The notes beneath the pieces are model-generated. The model made no database searches and was not told where the DNA came from. It saw nothing but the letters and a program-made list of their open reading frames with translations. Below, one piece after another: positions 1 to 9,849 of a DNA stretch of 64,000 nucleotides; position 1 is the stretch's first letter; every line of letters begins with the position of its first letter. The stretch comes from Planctomycetota bacterium (GTDB taxonomy: Bacteria > Planctomycetota > UBA1135), in contig JASMMA010000003.1 of the NCBI GenBank assembly GCA_030748415.1, positions 145,988 to 209,987 on the forward strand, in the 5' to 3' direction. A program made the position numbers and the translations under genes.

Positions 1-521
1 CCTGGCGAAATCAGTGCATTGTTCGGGCCGAGGCTCTTTTCCCTGGAGACACTCCCGGCGGCGGCCCTTCCCCCCGCTTTCGTTCGCTTCGACAAGATGC
101 GCGCACGAGCCTCACACAAATTCGACGCCGCCTAGCTTTAACCCAAAATGCTGACGATTTTTCAATCGAACAGTTTCGTCGAAAGTACAAGCTTGGCCTA
201 GACCATCAGCTCGCTGTAGTTCATCTTCTTTTTAGTGAGCTCGTTGAAGGCGAGTCTTATATATCTGCGATTGAGTGCCTTCGCGTTATTTCCGAAACTC
301 GGCACGATCTCTTCAGAAAACGGAACCTGCTCAGCCCGCGCGGTCGCTTGCGGCGCAAAGGAATTGTGGTTGCCGCAGAGGCGAGCGATTTTTCAAAAGC
401 CCTCGCAACTGACTTAACCCTTGCCGATTGGGTTTCCGATGAGCTCGTAAGCAACTTGGGCGGGCCACCCCGCCTAGACGACCAAGAATTAGATGATTTC
501 CTTCAGGGCGATGACCGATAG
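1..521 (+). CDS. C-terminal part of a hypothetical protein, truncated by the window edge (missing from the ORF track because its start lies outside)
   Basis: Frame starting at position 3 is open to TAG at 519-521: WRNQCIVRAEALFPGD...LLSPRGRLRRKGIVVAAEASDFSKALATDLTLADWVSDELVSNLGGPPRLDDQELDDFLQGDDR*. Its end overlaps the probable start of the next CDS. Confidence 0.6.
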   Translation, partial: WRNQCIVRAEALFPGDTPGGGPSPRFRSLRQDARTSLTQIRRRLALTQNADDFSIEQFRRKYKLGLDHQLAVVHLLFSELVEGESYISAIECLRVISETRHDLFRKRNLLSPRGRLRRKGIVVAAEASDFSKALATDLTLADWVSDELVSNLGGPPRLDDQELDDFLQGDDR

Positions 522-1737
522 CAACCCGCACGACGACCTCATTTACGATTGGCAAGCTCACGGTCCCGCTGAGCTCCCAGCACCCAACAAGAAAGTCATG
601 TTAGATGACGAAACTTTGCGGGATGGCCTCCAGTGCCCTTCCGTAACGGATCCGCCGCTGGACAAGAAAATCGAGCTCGTGCATTGCATGAACTCTTTGG
701 GAATTGACACTGCCGATATTGGTCTTCCTGGTGCTGGCGATGTGGCTCGCGAACACATCAAAGCTTTGGCGCGTGAAATGGCGGAGCTCAAGATTGCCCC
801 CAATGTTGCCTGCCGCACCGTAGTCGGCGACATCGAACCCGTTGTGGACATGGTGCAAGAAGTGGGAGCTCCAATTGAGATCTGCGCCTTTATTGGCTCT
901 TCCCCAATTCGCGCCTACGCTGAAGGCTGGGATTTGTCTCGCATGGTGAACAATGTGCAAGAGTCCATTCGTTTCGCAAAGCAGAACGACTTGCCGGTAA
1001 TGTTTGTCACGGAAGACACAATGCGTGCCACTCCAGAAATCTTGACTGCTCTTTACGGGGCAGCAATTGATGAGGGAGCAGACCGGTTGTGCCTTTGTGA
1101 TACTGTTGGAAATGCCACGCCGCAAGGTGTTCGGAACTTGGTCTCCTGGATGAGTGATTTTGTAAAAACCCGAGGTGCTAGCGTTGGGTTGGATTGGCAC
1201 GGCCACCGCGACCGCGGCCTTGGTCTTGTTAACACTCTTGCAGCTTTATCTGCTGGCGTTGAGCGGGCGCACGCCTGCGCTTTGGGTATTGGAGAGCGCG
1301 CCGGAAATACTGAAATGGACTTGCTGCTCGTCAATCTTCACCTTCTTGGCTGGATTGACCGAGATTTAACAGGTTTGAGTGAGTATGTTCGCCTTGCAAG
1401 CGAAGCTGTGAACAGACCTGTCAGGGGTGAATACTCCGTTTTTGGAAAGGATGCATTCGAAACGGGTACTGGTGTTCACGCCGCCGCTGTCATTAAAGCT
1501 TTCCGTAAAGGGGACAACTGGCTTGCAAACCGTGTTTACTCAGGCGTTCCTGCGGACGACTTTGGTCTAGAGCAAAAAATCTCCGTCGGGCCGATGAGTG
1601 GTAAATCCAATGTGATTTGGTTTTTGGAGAAACGCGGCATCGAACCCACCGAACAGCGCATTGCCGCTGTCCTCAACCGCGCAAAGCACAGCAATCGCCT
1701 GCTCACCGAAGAAGAAGTTCTTTCTTCTGCTGGTTAA
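511..1737 (+). CDS. 2-isopropylmalate synthase / homocitrate synthase family (HMGL-like TIM barrel)
   Basis: LDDETLRDGLQCPSV, LCDTVGNATPQGVRNLV, DWHGHRDRGLGLVNTLAAL, HAAAVIKAFRKGD; ORF track opens at 493, start at 511 (MTDSNPHDD) preferred. Confidence 0.85.
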   Translation: MTDSNPHDDLIYDWQAHGPAELPAPNKKVMLDDETLRDGLQCPSVTDPPLDKKIELVHCMNSLGIDTADIGLPGAGDVAREHIKALAREMAELKIAPNVACRTVVGDIEPVVDMVQEVGAPIEICAFIGSSPIRAYAEGWDLSRMVNNVQESIRFAKQNDLPVMFVTEDTMRATPEILTALYGAAIDEGADRLCLCDTVGNATPQGVRNLVSWMSDFVKTRGASVGLDWHGHRDRGLGLVNTLAALSAGVERAHACALGIGERAGNTEMDLLLVNLHLLGWIDRDLTGLSEYVRLASEAVNRPVRGEYSVFGKDAFETGTGVHAAAVIKAFRKGDNWLANRVYSGVPADDFGLEQKISVGPMSGKSNVIWFLEKRGIEPTEQRIAAVLNRAKHSNRLLTEEEVLSSAG

Positions 1738-1762
1738 TGTTGCAACATTAAGTTGCTTTGAT

Positions 1763-2002
1763 TTATCCCTCTAGGTGGCGACCGTAGTCATCGGGGAAAC
1801 CAAAACTCACGGGATCGCGACCGGGTTTAAAGTCACAGAATGTTTGGTGAATTTCGGTGAGAACCTGCCGCTTGTTTCCGCGGCAGTACGGGCATTCCAA
1901 ATGGTTACTTACCGGCAAGCTGCGACCGGTGCGCATGCAAAAAACTCTGCGTTCTTCTTTAGGTGCAGGGTTCTCCTTCGGGCCTTGGGTTTGTGTGTTC
2001 AT
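1763..2002 (-). CDS. small hypothetical protein with CxxC, downstream of porB
   Basis: 79 aa ORF with ECPYCRGNKRQ; overlaps the porB 3' end by 44 nt; probable operon tail. Confidence 0.5.
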   Translation of the reverse strand: MNTQTQGPKENPAPKEERRVFCMRTGRSLPVSNHLECPYCRGNKRQVLTEIHQTFCDFKPGRDPVSFGFPDDYGRHLEG

Positions 2003-2921
2003 TGTCTCCTATCTCCACGCTAGGAAGCGACCGAAGATGGTTCCAATGCCGCTGGATGGCGGCCTCGACAGCGTCAAGGTCAACGACATTTTTCCGAAAA
2101 CGCCCCTGCTCTTGGAAATATCTTTCTAAAGCCGAGCGCGAAAAATTAGGTTCGGAGTTCAACTGGAAACGAGTCCCGTCAAACGCCTCGTAAACGGGGT
2201 AAAGCCCCGACTGAACTGCCAACCGAACGAGCTCTACCCCATCGGCGGGTTCAGATTTCCACCCCGTAGGACACGGAGCAAGGATGTGCAAAAAGCGGAA
2301 GCCCTTCATGTCTAATGCCTGGCGCATTTTCCTGAGGGCATCCTCAAGGTCGGCCAAATTCACCGTTGCACAATAAGGCACACGGTGGGCGGCCATGATT
2401 CCAAGAATATCTTTCTTCTCAATCGTTTTTCCAAAAGGAGTTGTGGTGGTCGTGGCGCCAACGGGGGTTGCAGAAGATCGTTGGCCCCCAGTGTTGCCAT
2501 AGATTTCATTGTCGTAACAAACATAAAGAATGTCCTCGTTGCGCTCGGCGGCGGCCGACACGGTTGCCATTCCAATGTCATAAGTTCCGCCATCACCTGC
2601 CCAGCAAATCACACGAGTTCCATCATTGTTAATGCGCGCTGACTCGGCAAGGCCTGTCGCCACCGCCGCCGCACTTGCAAAAGTGGATGAAACCACTGGG
2701 GCACCATATGCAGACATGGGGTATTGGCCAGCGGTTACGATTCCGCAACAGGCCGGGATTACCATTTGCGCCGGACGGTCACCCAGGGCGCGGGACAGCA
2801 TGTTGAGCCCAATAGACATGCCGCAACCACCGCAGTTGGTATTCCCCTCGCGGAGAAGCGGTTTGCCGCGGTCATCTTTGGTGTGAACCATGCCACAGAG
2901 AAGGGGTTCGTTTGCAGCCAT
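1959..2921 (-). CDS. porB: pyruvate/2-oxoacid:ferredoxin oxidoreductase beta subunit (ThDP-binding)
   Basis: NTNCGGCGMSIG; ThDP motif GDGGTYDIGMATVSAAAERNEDILYVCYDNEIYGNTGGQRSSATP. Confidence 0.9.
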   Translation of the reverse strand: MAANEPLLCGMVHTKDDRGKPLLREGNTNCGGCGMSIGLNMLSRALGDRPAQMVIPACCGIVTAGQYPMSAYGAPVVSSTFASAAAVATGLAESARINNDGTRVICWAGDGGTYDIGMATVSAAAERNEDILYVCYDNEIYGNTGGQRSSATPVGATTTTTPFGKTIEKKDILGIMAAHRVPYCATVNLADLEDALRKMRQALDMKGFRFLHILAPCPTGWKSEPADGVELVRLAVQSGLYPVYEAFDGTRFQLNSEPNFSRSALERYFQEQGRFRKNVVDLDAVEAAIQRHWNHLRSLPSVEIGDNEHTNPRPEGEPCT

Positions 2922-4078
2922 TAGCCAACCTCCAGAACCATTGGGGCTTCAGCTTTATCGCGCGAAGCCATGTCCTTGAGAACTTGTTCAATGTGCACTG
3001 GTCGGATATCTCCTCCGCCAAGACCAAGCATGTAATTTTGCACAAGTGAGGTCGGAGCGCACCCTCGGACTTCGGCCCAAAGGATTCCGCCAAGACCTGG
3101 GCAAAGGTCACGGTCTAAAATGGCAATTCGGCTTCTTCCTGACAGATGTTTTTCCAATAGGTCTGAAGGAAATGGCCTGAACATATTGATTCGAAGCGCA
3201 CCAACCTTCTCGCCCTTTTCGCGAGCAGAGTCGACCACACTCCGCACAGTGGAGTGGGTGGTTCCCATAGAAACAATGACCGTTTCGGCATCTTCAAGTT
3301 TGTATGGAACAACCCGGTCAGCGGGGCGGCGACCAAAGTGTTCTTCAAAGGAATCCTGAGCCTCGGAGTAAACCATGGGCACAAGGTCCATCGAAGCTTG
3401 AAGCTCTTTTCGGTGAACTTCAGTTTCGTGAGGGAAATCCAATCCCCCAACAGTTCGAGGGATATTTTCTATTCGGTGCGGGAGAGAATACTCAGGAAGA
3501 AAGGAGTCCACGGCTTCTTGGTCTGCAATGTCCGTTTGCATCATGGTGTGCGACAAAACAAAGGCATCTTGGCAAACCATCGCCGGCAGCAAAACGCGCG
3601 GGTCTTCCGCTAGCCTGTGGGATAACAAAATGTTGTCGAATACTTCTTGGTTGTTCTCGCAGTAAAGCTGAAGCCAACCTGAATCTCGCAACATAAGTGT
3701 GTCACCGTGATCTACCCAAATATTCCAAGGTGGGCCCAGGGTGCGATTCACTGCCATCATGACAATGGGTAATCTGTAAAAGGCTGCGGCAAAAACATTT
3801 TCAGCCATGTATGCGAGCCCGTTTGAAGACGATGCTGTAAAGGAGCGCACGCCACTAATGGAAAACCCCATACATGCCGCCATGGCGCTGTGCTCGCTTT
3901 CAACGCGAACAACGGACCCTTTTTCAAATTCTTGTCGACACAGAAGTTCGATGCACTCGGTCTGGGGAGTAATCGGATAAACCCCTGATCCAAAACCGCG
4001 CGCATTTCGGTTGGCACGGCCAGCGAGGGTGGCGGCCATTGCGGCCGCGTGATTTGCACTAATGAGTTCGATTGGCAT
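2921..4078 (-). CDS. porA: pyruvate/2-oxoacid:ferredoxin oxidoreductase alpha subunit
   Basis: GVYPITPQTECIELL, VESEHSAMAACMGFSISGVRSFTASSSNGLAYMAENVFAAA; overlaps the porB start. Confidence 0.9.
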   Translation of the reverse strand: MPIELISANHAAAMAATLAGRANRNARGFGSGVYPITPQTECIELLCRQEFEKGSVVRVESEHSAMAACMGFSISGVRSFTASSSNGLAYMAENVFAAAFYRLPIVMMAVNRTLGPPWNIWVDHGDTLMLRDSGWLQLYCENNQEVFDNILLSHRLAEDPRVLLPAMVCQDAFVLSHTMMQTDIADQEAVDSFLPEYSLPHRIENIPRTVGGLDFPHETEVHRKELQASMDLVPMVYSEAQDSFEEHFGRRPADRVVPYKLEDAETVIVSMGTTHSTVRSVVDSAREKGEKVGALRINMFRPFPSDLLEKHLSGRSRIAILDRDLCPGLGGILWAEVRGCAPTSLVQNYMLGLGGGDIRPVHIEQVLKDMASRDKAEAPMVLEVG

Positions 4079-4100
4079 TCTTTTTCTTTTTCCTCCTTAC

Positions 4101-6266
4101 TTATTGCATCACCATGGCATCGCGGGGGCATTCCACAACGCATATTCCACAACCCTTGCAGTATTCATAGTCCACCTCGTAGCCATGCTCTGTTTGTCGC
4201 CGGATTATTCCTTCCGGGCAGTAAACCATGCATGTGTCACACTCGGTGCAATGACCACATGAAAAACAACGGTGAGATTCAAGTCGGTCGTCTCCAACAG
4301 GACTCTTGGCGAAATGATCCAAGCGGATGTCCGTGACTGGCACGGCACAGTTTCGGTCTGGTCGCTTAAAAACATCGGCTTCGAAGCCAAGGGCGCGAAG
4401 GGCCAAGCCTGCGGTTCGGCGGCCGGAACCAATCGCGTGGGTAACGGTTCCATCCCAAGTTGCGATATCTCCTGCAGCAAACACTTTTGCCTTTCCATTC
4501 CCCGCGATTTCAACTTGCTCACCATTGAGCTCCCACCCATTAGGTAGAAGCGATAGGTCCGCGGACTGGCCCAGCGCAAGAAGAACTGTTTCGCAGGCAA
4601 GCCACGAAACTCGGTCGCTCACGATTGGGCGGCGGCGTCCACTCTCGTCAGGTTCGCCCAAATCACATTCGGCCAGCTGGATTCCGTTTTCCGAAAAGCC
4701 CATCGGCTGTCGAAGTTCCAGAATATGCACGCCCTCTTCAATGGCCTCTTCAATCTCTTCGCGAATCGCTGGCATTTCGGCACGAGTTCGTCGATAGGCG
4801 ACTGTGACTTGGGTGGCGCCATTTCGAAGCGCTGAACGCGCGCAATCCATTGCGGTATTGCCACCACCCAAGACAACAACATGCCCCTTGAGTTTGATTT
4901 CCCCACCACTATTTAAACGGTGAAGAAAATGGATACCTTGTTCTACATTTTCTGCATCTTCGCCCGGCAAACCAAGTGAACGAAGTTTTTGAAGGCCTGT
5001 CGCCAAAATGACCGCATCGAAGTCGGTCGCAAGGGCGTTGAGTTGCTTAGCACTTAAGAACTCGCCGCAAACCGCCTCTACTCCCCTATCTAAAATCCCT
5101 TGAATTTCCCGATTCAAGTCTTTTCGGGGAAGGCGGTACTCGGGGATTCCAGTTCGCAAAACTCCGCCAAGTTGGGGCTCGCCCTCATAAATAGTTGGGG
5201 CGTGACCCAATCCAGAAAGCCACCAGGCGGCGGCTAGACCAGCTGGACCGCCACCAACGATTGCAAAACGCTTGGGGTCGGCGATGCTTTGCTTGGGGTT
5301 CGCTGTTGCAACCAAAGAACGGTCGCCAATCCACTTTTCCAAACCACGAATATTGACAGATCCATCGTACTCGGCGCGATTGCAACCCTCCATACAGGGG
5401 GCGGGACACACGCGGCCGCAAACCGAAGAAAGGGGAGTTGTTCTCCCCAAAATAGATGCGCCTAAATCTGCAACGGATTGTTCGTCGCCCTTTTCGCCAA
5501 CCGCCTGCACAAACCCAATGGCATCGTTTCCAGCTGGACACCATGCCGAACATGGTGCAAGCCTTTCTCGATAAATGGGGGACTGAGTCCGCCAAGAACC
5601 GGTTTTGAGTCCGGTCGGACCACTTTCTCGATGCTCCGTGAGTGGAACCACGCTCCCACTACCACCCGCAGAGCCACCATATCCAGCGACAGCTGTATCT
5701 TCGACCGCCTCGGCGGGGGCTTGGGTATCTGTTTCGCGAATGGAGGCGGTTTCATACGCTTCTTTGGCCGCATCGAAGTTCGACAAGAAACCTAAATCTG
5801 TATAGGTCTGCTCGAGCACCTCCAAAGGAATGTCGAGCGCCCGAACAAATGCGCCGGCAATCGTGGTATTCACAATTACCACTGTTCGTGTTCCAATTTT
5901 GTGCTTTCGGGCAATGGCGGTTGCGTCCACACACACCACGCGAAAATCTTCGAACGACTCTTGTAGGGGTTGCGGGTCGGTGGTGTTGACCAGCAAAGTG
6001 CCGCCAGGCTGTAAACCCGAAACCACTTGAGCTCCCATCAAAGATGGGTCCAAAATTAAAAGGTGGTCGGGTGCATACACCTTATTCCGGTTGGTGATGT
6101 CGCCATCCTCCACCCTTGTGTAAGCACGAACCGGGGCCCCTGACCTTTCGCCAGCGTAGTCGCCAAAGGTCTGAACACTTTTTCCCATATGGGTGTAAAC
6201 AGCGGCCAAGATTTTGGCGCAAGTCACACCCCCTTGGCCTCCGCGGCCATGAAGACGGATTTCCAT
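4101..6266 (-). CDS. fusion: PorG (gamma) + GltD/NfnB-like FAD-NAD(P) oxidoreductase + PorD-like 2[4Fe-4S] ferredoxin
   Basis: N-term GRGGQGGVTCAKILA...FGDYAGERSGAPVRAYTRV (PorG); middle CSAWCPAGNDAI...CGRVCPAPCMEGCNR and IVGGGPAGLAAAWWLSGLGH, VVLGGGNTAMDCARSALR (GltD family); C-term CFSCGHCTECDTCMVYCPEGI...CKGCGICVVECPRDAMVM (PorD). One uninterrupted 721 aa ORF. Confidence 0.9.
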   Translation of the reverse strand: MEIRLHGRGGQGGVTCAKILAAVYTHMGKSVQTFGDYAGERSGAPVRAYTRVEDGDITNRNKVYAPDHLLILDPSLMGAQVVSGLQPGGTLLVNTTDPQPLQESFEDFRVVCVDATAIARKHKIGTRTVVIVNTTIAGAFVRALDIPLEVLEQTYTDLGFLSNFDAAKEAYETASIRETDTQAPAEAVEDTAVAGYGGSAGGSGSVVPLTEHRESGPTGLKTGSWRTQSPIYRERLAPCSAWCPAGNDAIGFVQAVGEKGDEQSVADLGASILGRTTPLSSVCGRVCPAPCMEGCNRAEYDGSVNIRGLEKWIGDRSLVATANPKQSIADPKRFAIVGGGPAGLAAAWWLSGLGHAPTIYEGEPQLGGVLRTGIPEYRLPRKDLNREIQGILDRGVEAVCGEFLSAKQLNALATDFDAVILATGLQKLRSLGLPGEDAENVEQGIHFLHRLNSGGEIKLKGHVVVLGGGNTAMDCARSALRNGATQVTVAYRRTRAEMPAIREEIEEAIEEGVHILELRQPMGFSENGIQLAECDLGEPDESGRRRPIVSDRVSWLACETVLLALGQSADLSLLPNGWELNGEQVEIAGNGKAKVFAAGDIATWDGTVTHAIGSGRRTAGLALRALGFEADVFKRPDRNCAVPVTDIRLDHFAKSPVGDDRLESHRCFSCGHCTECDTCMVYCPEGIIRRQTEHGYEVDYEYCKGCGICVVECPRDAMVMQ

Positions 6267-6378
6267 GAAACAGCTCGACGGGCGCGCACGGCGACCCGTT
6301 TCTTTTCAATAGCCTACGGGCGCGGCCCAGGCAATCCTGAAAACAGCTGGGAACGCGCTATCATCTTTATATTAGGCC

Positions 6379-7758
6379 ATGTTGCGTCCGATTCTCATCT
6401 TCTTGCTTGCCCTGGGAGCTTGCGCTCAAGGTTCGTCAGATTCGCCGGAAAGTCCAGTGAATGCGAGCGCCCCTTCGGGGAGCCCCAACATTATTATTTT
6501 CCTTTCGGATGACCTCGGTGGAGCGGATTTGAGCTCAGAAATTCGCACCCCCAGCTTGGACCGACTGGCGAGGGAAGGCGTTTCGCTTTCACGAAACTAT
6601 GTTCAGCCCTTGTGCACTCCCACCCGGGCATCCTTGCTGACCGGCCGAGTGCCTGTGAGATTCGGATTGCAATACCGACCCTTACGCCCGTGGGATACCC
6701 ATGGCTTGCCTACGGATGAACTTTTGTTGCCGGAGATTCTTCAACAGGCCGGCTATCGAACCGCTTGTGTTGGGAAGTGGCATTTGGGGCATGGCCAATC
6801 CAGGCATCATCCCAACAAGCGTGGCTTTGATTCTTTTTATGGCTTGATTACCGGCGCTCACGATTATTACACGCATGAGCGCGGCGGCGCTTTGGATTGG
6901 CAAAGGGATGGAGCTTCCCTATCCGAAGAGGGTTACACAACGGAATTGTTGGGAAACGAGGCTGTGCGCTTTGTGCAAGAACAGGCAAATAGCAAAAGGC
7001 CCTTCTTCCTTTATGTGCCCTTTAACGCACCCCATACTCCCCTTCAGGCTCCACCTGATTTGATTGGGCATTACTCTGAGCGCAATAGTGAGCGGCGGGC
7101 CACCTTTATGGCGATGGTTGAGTCGATGGATGCGGCAATTGGCCAAGTTCTTGTAGCTTTGGATGACATTGGAGAAGCAGAAAACACCATTGTTCTTTTT
7201 TTGAATGATAATGGTGGAGCAAGAATGGAAGGGGCATCCAATAAGCCGTTACGGGGCGGGAAGGGTTCCGCCTTTGAAGGAGGGATTCGCGTTCCGGCCT
7301 TGGTCCGCTGGCCTGATAAGTTTCCATCCGACTTTTCCACCAACCAGGTTGTATCGGTGCAAGATTGGATGCCCAGCATTTTGAGTGCATGTAATCTCCC
7401 GATTCCTGACAACTTGGATGGACAAAACATTTTCCCTGCTTTGGAGAGTTCCGCCTCCGTTACGCGTAGTGATTTGTTCTTCGGAACGATTTCTGAAAAG
7501 GGTTGGTATCTGGCTTTGATAGATGGCGACTACAAATACCTTCGCCGCGTTCTCCCCGATGGCCGCAAAGCAGAAAAGCTATTTCATGTTGCAAACGACC
7601 CGGCCGAGGAACAGGACCTTTCCAAGCTTGAACCAAATAAATTTGAGACCATGAAACTGCGTGCCCTTGCGTGGCACGCCCTTGACCCCAACGGCGACCC
7701 CGTCATGGTCACCGGAGCACCCGACGGCTGGACCGTCCCTGAAGACTGGGCGCATTAG
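6379..7758 (+). CDS. type I sulfatase, predicted lipoprotein
   Basis: Signal LIFLLALGACAQG; PNIIIFLSDDLGGADL; FGly signature CTPTRASLLTGR; GKWHLGH. Confidence 0.92.
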   Translation: MLRPILIFLLALGACAQGSSDSPESPVNASAPSGSPNIIIFLSDDLGGADLSSEIRTPSLDRLAREGVSLSRNYVQPLCTPTRASLLTGRVPVRFGLQYRPLRPWDTHGLPTDELLLPEILQQAGYRTACVGKWHLGHGQSRHHPNKRGFDSFYGLITGAHDYYTHERGGALDWQRDGASLSEEGYTTELLGNEAVRFVQEQANSKRPFFLYVPFNAPHTPLQAPPDLIGHYSERNSERRATFMAMVESMDAAIGQVLVALDDIGEAENTIVLFLNDNGGARMEGASNKPLRGGKGSAFEGGIRVPALVRWPDKFPSDFSTNQVVSVQDWMPSILSACNLPIPDNLDGQNIFPALESSASVTRSDLFFGTISEKGWYLALIDGDYKYLRRVLPDGRKAEKLFHVANDPAEEQDLSKLEPNKFETMKLRALAWHALDPNGDPVMVTGAPDGWTVPEDWAH

Positions 7759-7760
7759 GT

Positions 7761-9044
7761 ATGTGGAAGCCTCTCTCTTTTTTAGTTCTTTTGGCCTGCT
7801 CACCCACAAGTCAACCTGAAGAAGCGCCCACTCCTACGGGTCCAAACATTGTTCTCATCGTGGCCGATGATTTAGGAGTGGGAGATTTAGGTTTCTTGGG
7901 CGGCGAAATGGAAACCCCCACCTTTGACCGCTTGGCGGACGAGGGGCTAATTTTTAATCGCTTTTATTCTTGGGCGCTTTGCACACCCTCTCGGGCAGCA
8001 ATACTGACTGGTCACGACCCGATGGACCTTGGTCTTGCTTGGACTCCTTTGCGACCCGAAGACCGGCGCGGGCTTCCTGAAGACATACCCACTCTTGGTG
8101 AACGATTCTCCGAAGCGGGCTACACAACCGCGTGCATTGGAAAGTGGCACTTGGGCCACGCGGAGGCGGACATGCATCCTTCCGCCCGCGGCTTCGGGCA
8201 TTTTTATGGGTGCTTACAGGGGGCAGTCGATTATGAAACTCATCTTGATCGAAACGGAGAAGTAGATTGGGAACGAAACGGAGAGGTGCTTCAAGAAAAC
8301 GGGTATGCAACGAACCTAATTGGCCAAGAGGCCGCTAATTGGATTCGGAACCAAAGCACTCAAGCCCCTTTCTTTCTTTACCTGCCTTTCACTGCGCCTC
8401 ATTTGCCGCTTCAGGCCCCAGTACAAAGCATTCGAAAATACATGCACATTCAAGACCCGGCGCGGCGTGTCTTTTGTGCAATGGTGGACGAACTTGACCA
8501 AGCGGTTTCCCAGGTTGTGGACGCGCTTGAGAAAAGTGGTCGAGCCGAAAACACTTTAATTGTTTTCCTTTCAGATAACGGCGCGGGAAAAGAGGATGGC
8601 GGCTCCAACCTTGGATTACGGGGTGCAAAGGGTTCCGCCTTTGAGGGGGGTATCCGCGTTCCCGCAATTGCTTGGTGGCCCGCCAAAATAATGCCTGGCC
8701 AAAGCGAGACTCCTGCATGGGCCTTGGATATTGCGCCTACATTCCTTTCAGTCGCCGGAATTTCCGAGGACACATTGCAGGGAGAGAGCCTGCTGGAACT
8801 TACAAATCAAGTGCGGCAATTCCGCTTTGCCTCTCGCAATAATCACTGGACCAACACAGCTGTGGTTGAGGGTGGTTTGAAATATGTCCGCCGTGAGCGC
8901 AACGATGGAACGCTGACGCGGGAGCTTCTTTTTAATTTAGCGGAAGATCCGAGCGAAAAAATAAATCTTGCCCCGGACGACCCCTCCCGAGTTTTGCCGT
9001 TTAGGCAGTCCGCCCTGGATTATCTTCAAACAAGTGGGGATTGA
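7761..9044 (+). CDS. type I sulfatase, predicted lipoprotein (paralogue of the previous gene)
   Basis: Signal FLVLLACSPT; PNIVLIVADDLGVGDLGFLGG; FGly signature CTPSRAAILTGHDP; GKWHLGHAE. Confidence 0.92.
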   Translation: MWKPLSFLVLLACSPTSQPEEAPTPTGPNIVLIVADDLGVGDLGFLGGEMETPTFDRLADEGLIFNRFYSWALCTPSRAAILTGHDPMDLGLAWTPLRPEDRRGLPEDIPTLGERFSEAGYTTACIGKWHLGHAEADMHPSARGFGHFYGCLQGAVDYETHLDRNGEVDWERNGEVLQENGYATNLIGQEAANWIRNQSTQAPFFLYLPFTAPHLPLQAPVQSIRKYMHIQDPARRVFCAMVDELDQAVSQVVDALEKSGRAENTLIVFLSDNGAGKEDGGSNLGLRGAKGSAFEGGIRVPAIAWWPAKIMPGQSETPAWALDIAPTFLSVAGISEDTLQGESLLELTNQVRQFRFASRNNHWTNTAVVEGGLKYVRRERNDGTLTRELLFNLAEDPSEKINLAPDDPSRVLPFRQSALDYLQTSGD

Positions 9045-9847
9045 GCTTGAACAAGCTCATGAAAGCGGTGGCTGTCACGGGAAAGCTCCCAGCATGCTGG
9101 ACAACGAAGCTCCGCCAAACGAACAGCTTCCCAGAAAGCGGGCCAGTCCACTTCCCCCTCTCCGGGCGGCAAGTGTTCGTGTATGCCATGTCGAGCATCA
9201 TCTAGTTGAAGGTTCACGATTTCATTTTTCCATTGGCCAACATGGTCGGAAGGTTGGCCTTCTTCGTTCGCCAAAATGTGGCCCGTATCAAAAGTTAATT
9301 TGACCAGGTCGGGATTCGCATTTGTAAAGTTCGCGTAATCGTTAAGGGTGGCAATAAAGTGGCCAGGTTCCGGTTCAAGGCCCAACAAAACCCCGTATCT
9401 TTCTGAAAGAGTGTGTAGGTTCTCGCAAGCATCGACCAGGCGAGTTGCGGCGCCCTCTTTCGACTGCCCTTCTGGTATTGAACCCGACCAAAAAGACAGA
9501 ACTTTCGCGCCCAACATATCGCACCACTCCACCATGTGTCGCAAAAACTTCAATCGAATGTCTTTGGAGTCATCCAACTCTAATAAGTTTGGTCTGTGTT
9601 TTCGTGCAGGGTCGAGCAAAAAGCGGGCCCCAGTTTCGACAACAACTTCTAAGCCAAGTTCGGCGCACCTGGCGCCCACTCGGCGTAAGTCCTCGGGTGT
9701 TGTGTAACGCGGATCTAGGTGGGGAACATCGGGAGTGATTGCCACTGCGCCATAACCCAAGTCGGCAAGGATGGGCAACACTTCTTCCAGCCGATGACTC
9801 TGAAAACTATTCGAGTTCCACCCTAGTTGAAGGGAGCAATCTTTCAT
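9026..9847 (-). CDS. sugar phosphate isomerase/epimerase (xylose-isomerase-like TIM barrel)
   Basis: LGWNSNSFQSHRLEEVLPILADLGYGAVAI; GLEPEPGHFIATLNDY; KLTFDTGHILANE; VNLQLDDARHGIHEHLPPGEGEVDWPAFW. Confidence 0.85.
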   Translation of the reverse strand: MKDCSLQLGWNSNSFQSHRLEEVLPILADLGYGAVAITPDVPHLDPRYTTPEDLRRVGARCAELGLEVVVETGARFLLDPARKHRPNLLELDDSKDIRLKFLRHMVEWCDMLGAKVLSFWSGSIPEGQSKEGAATRLVDACENLHTLSERYGVLLGLEPEPGHFIATLNDYANFTNANPDLVKLTFDTGHILANEEGQPSDHVGQWKNEIVNLQLDDARHGIHEHLPPGEGEVDWPAFWEAVRLAELRCPACWELSRDSHRFHELVQAQSPLV

Positions 9848-9849
9848 GC

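Noticed and set aside
601-1206. 201-aa minus-strand ORF
   Set aside because: Antisense to the isopropylmalate synthase-family gene; composition not protein-like.
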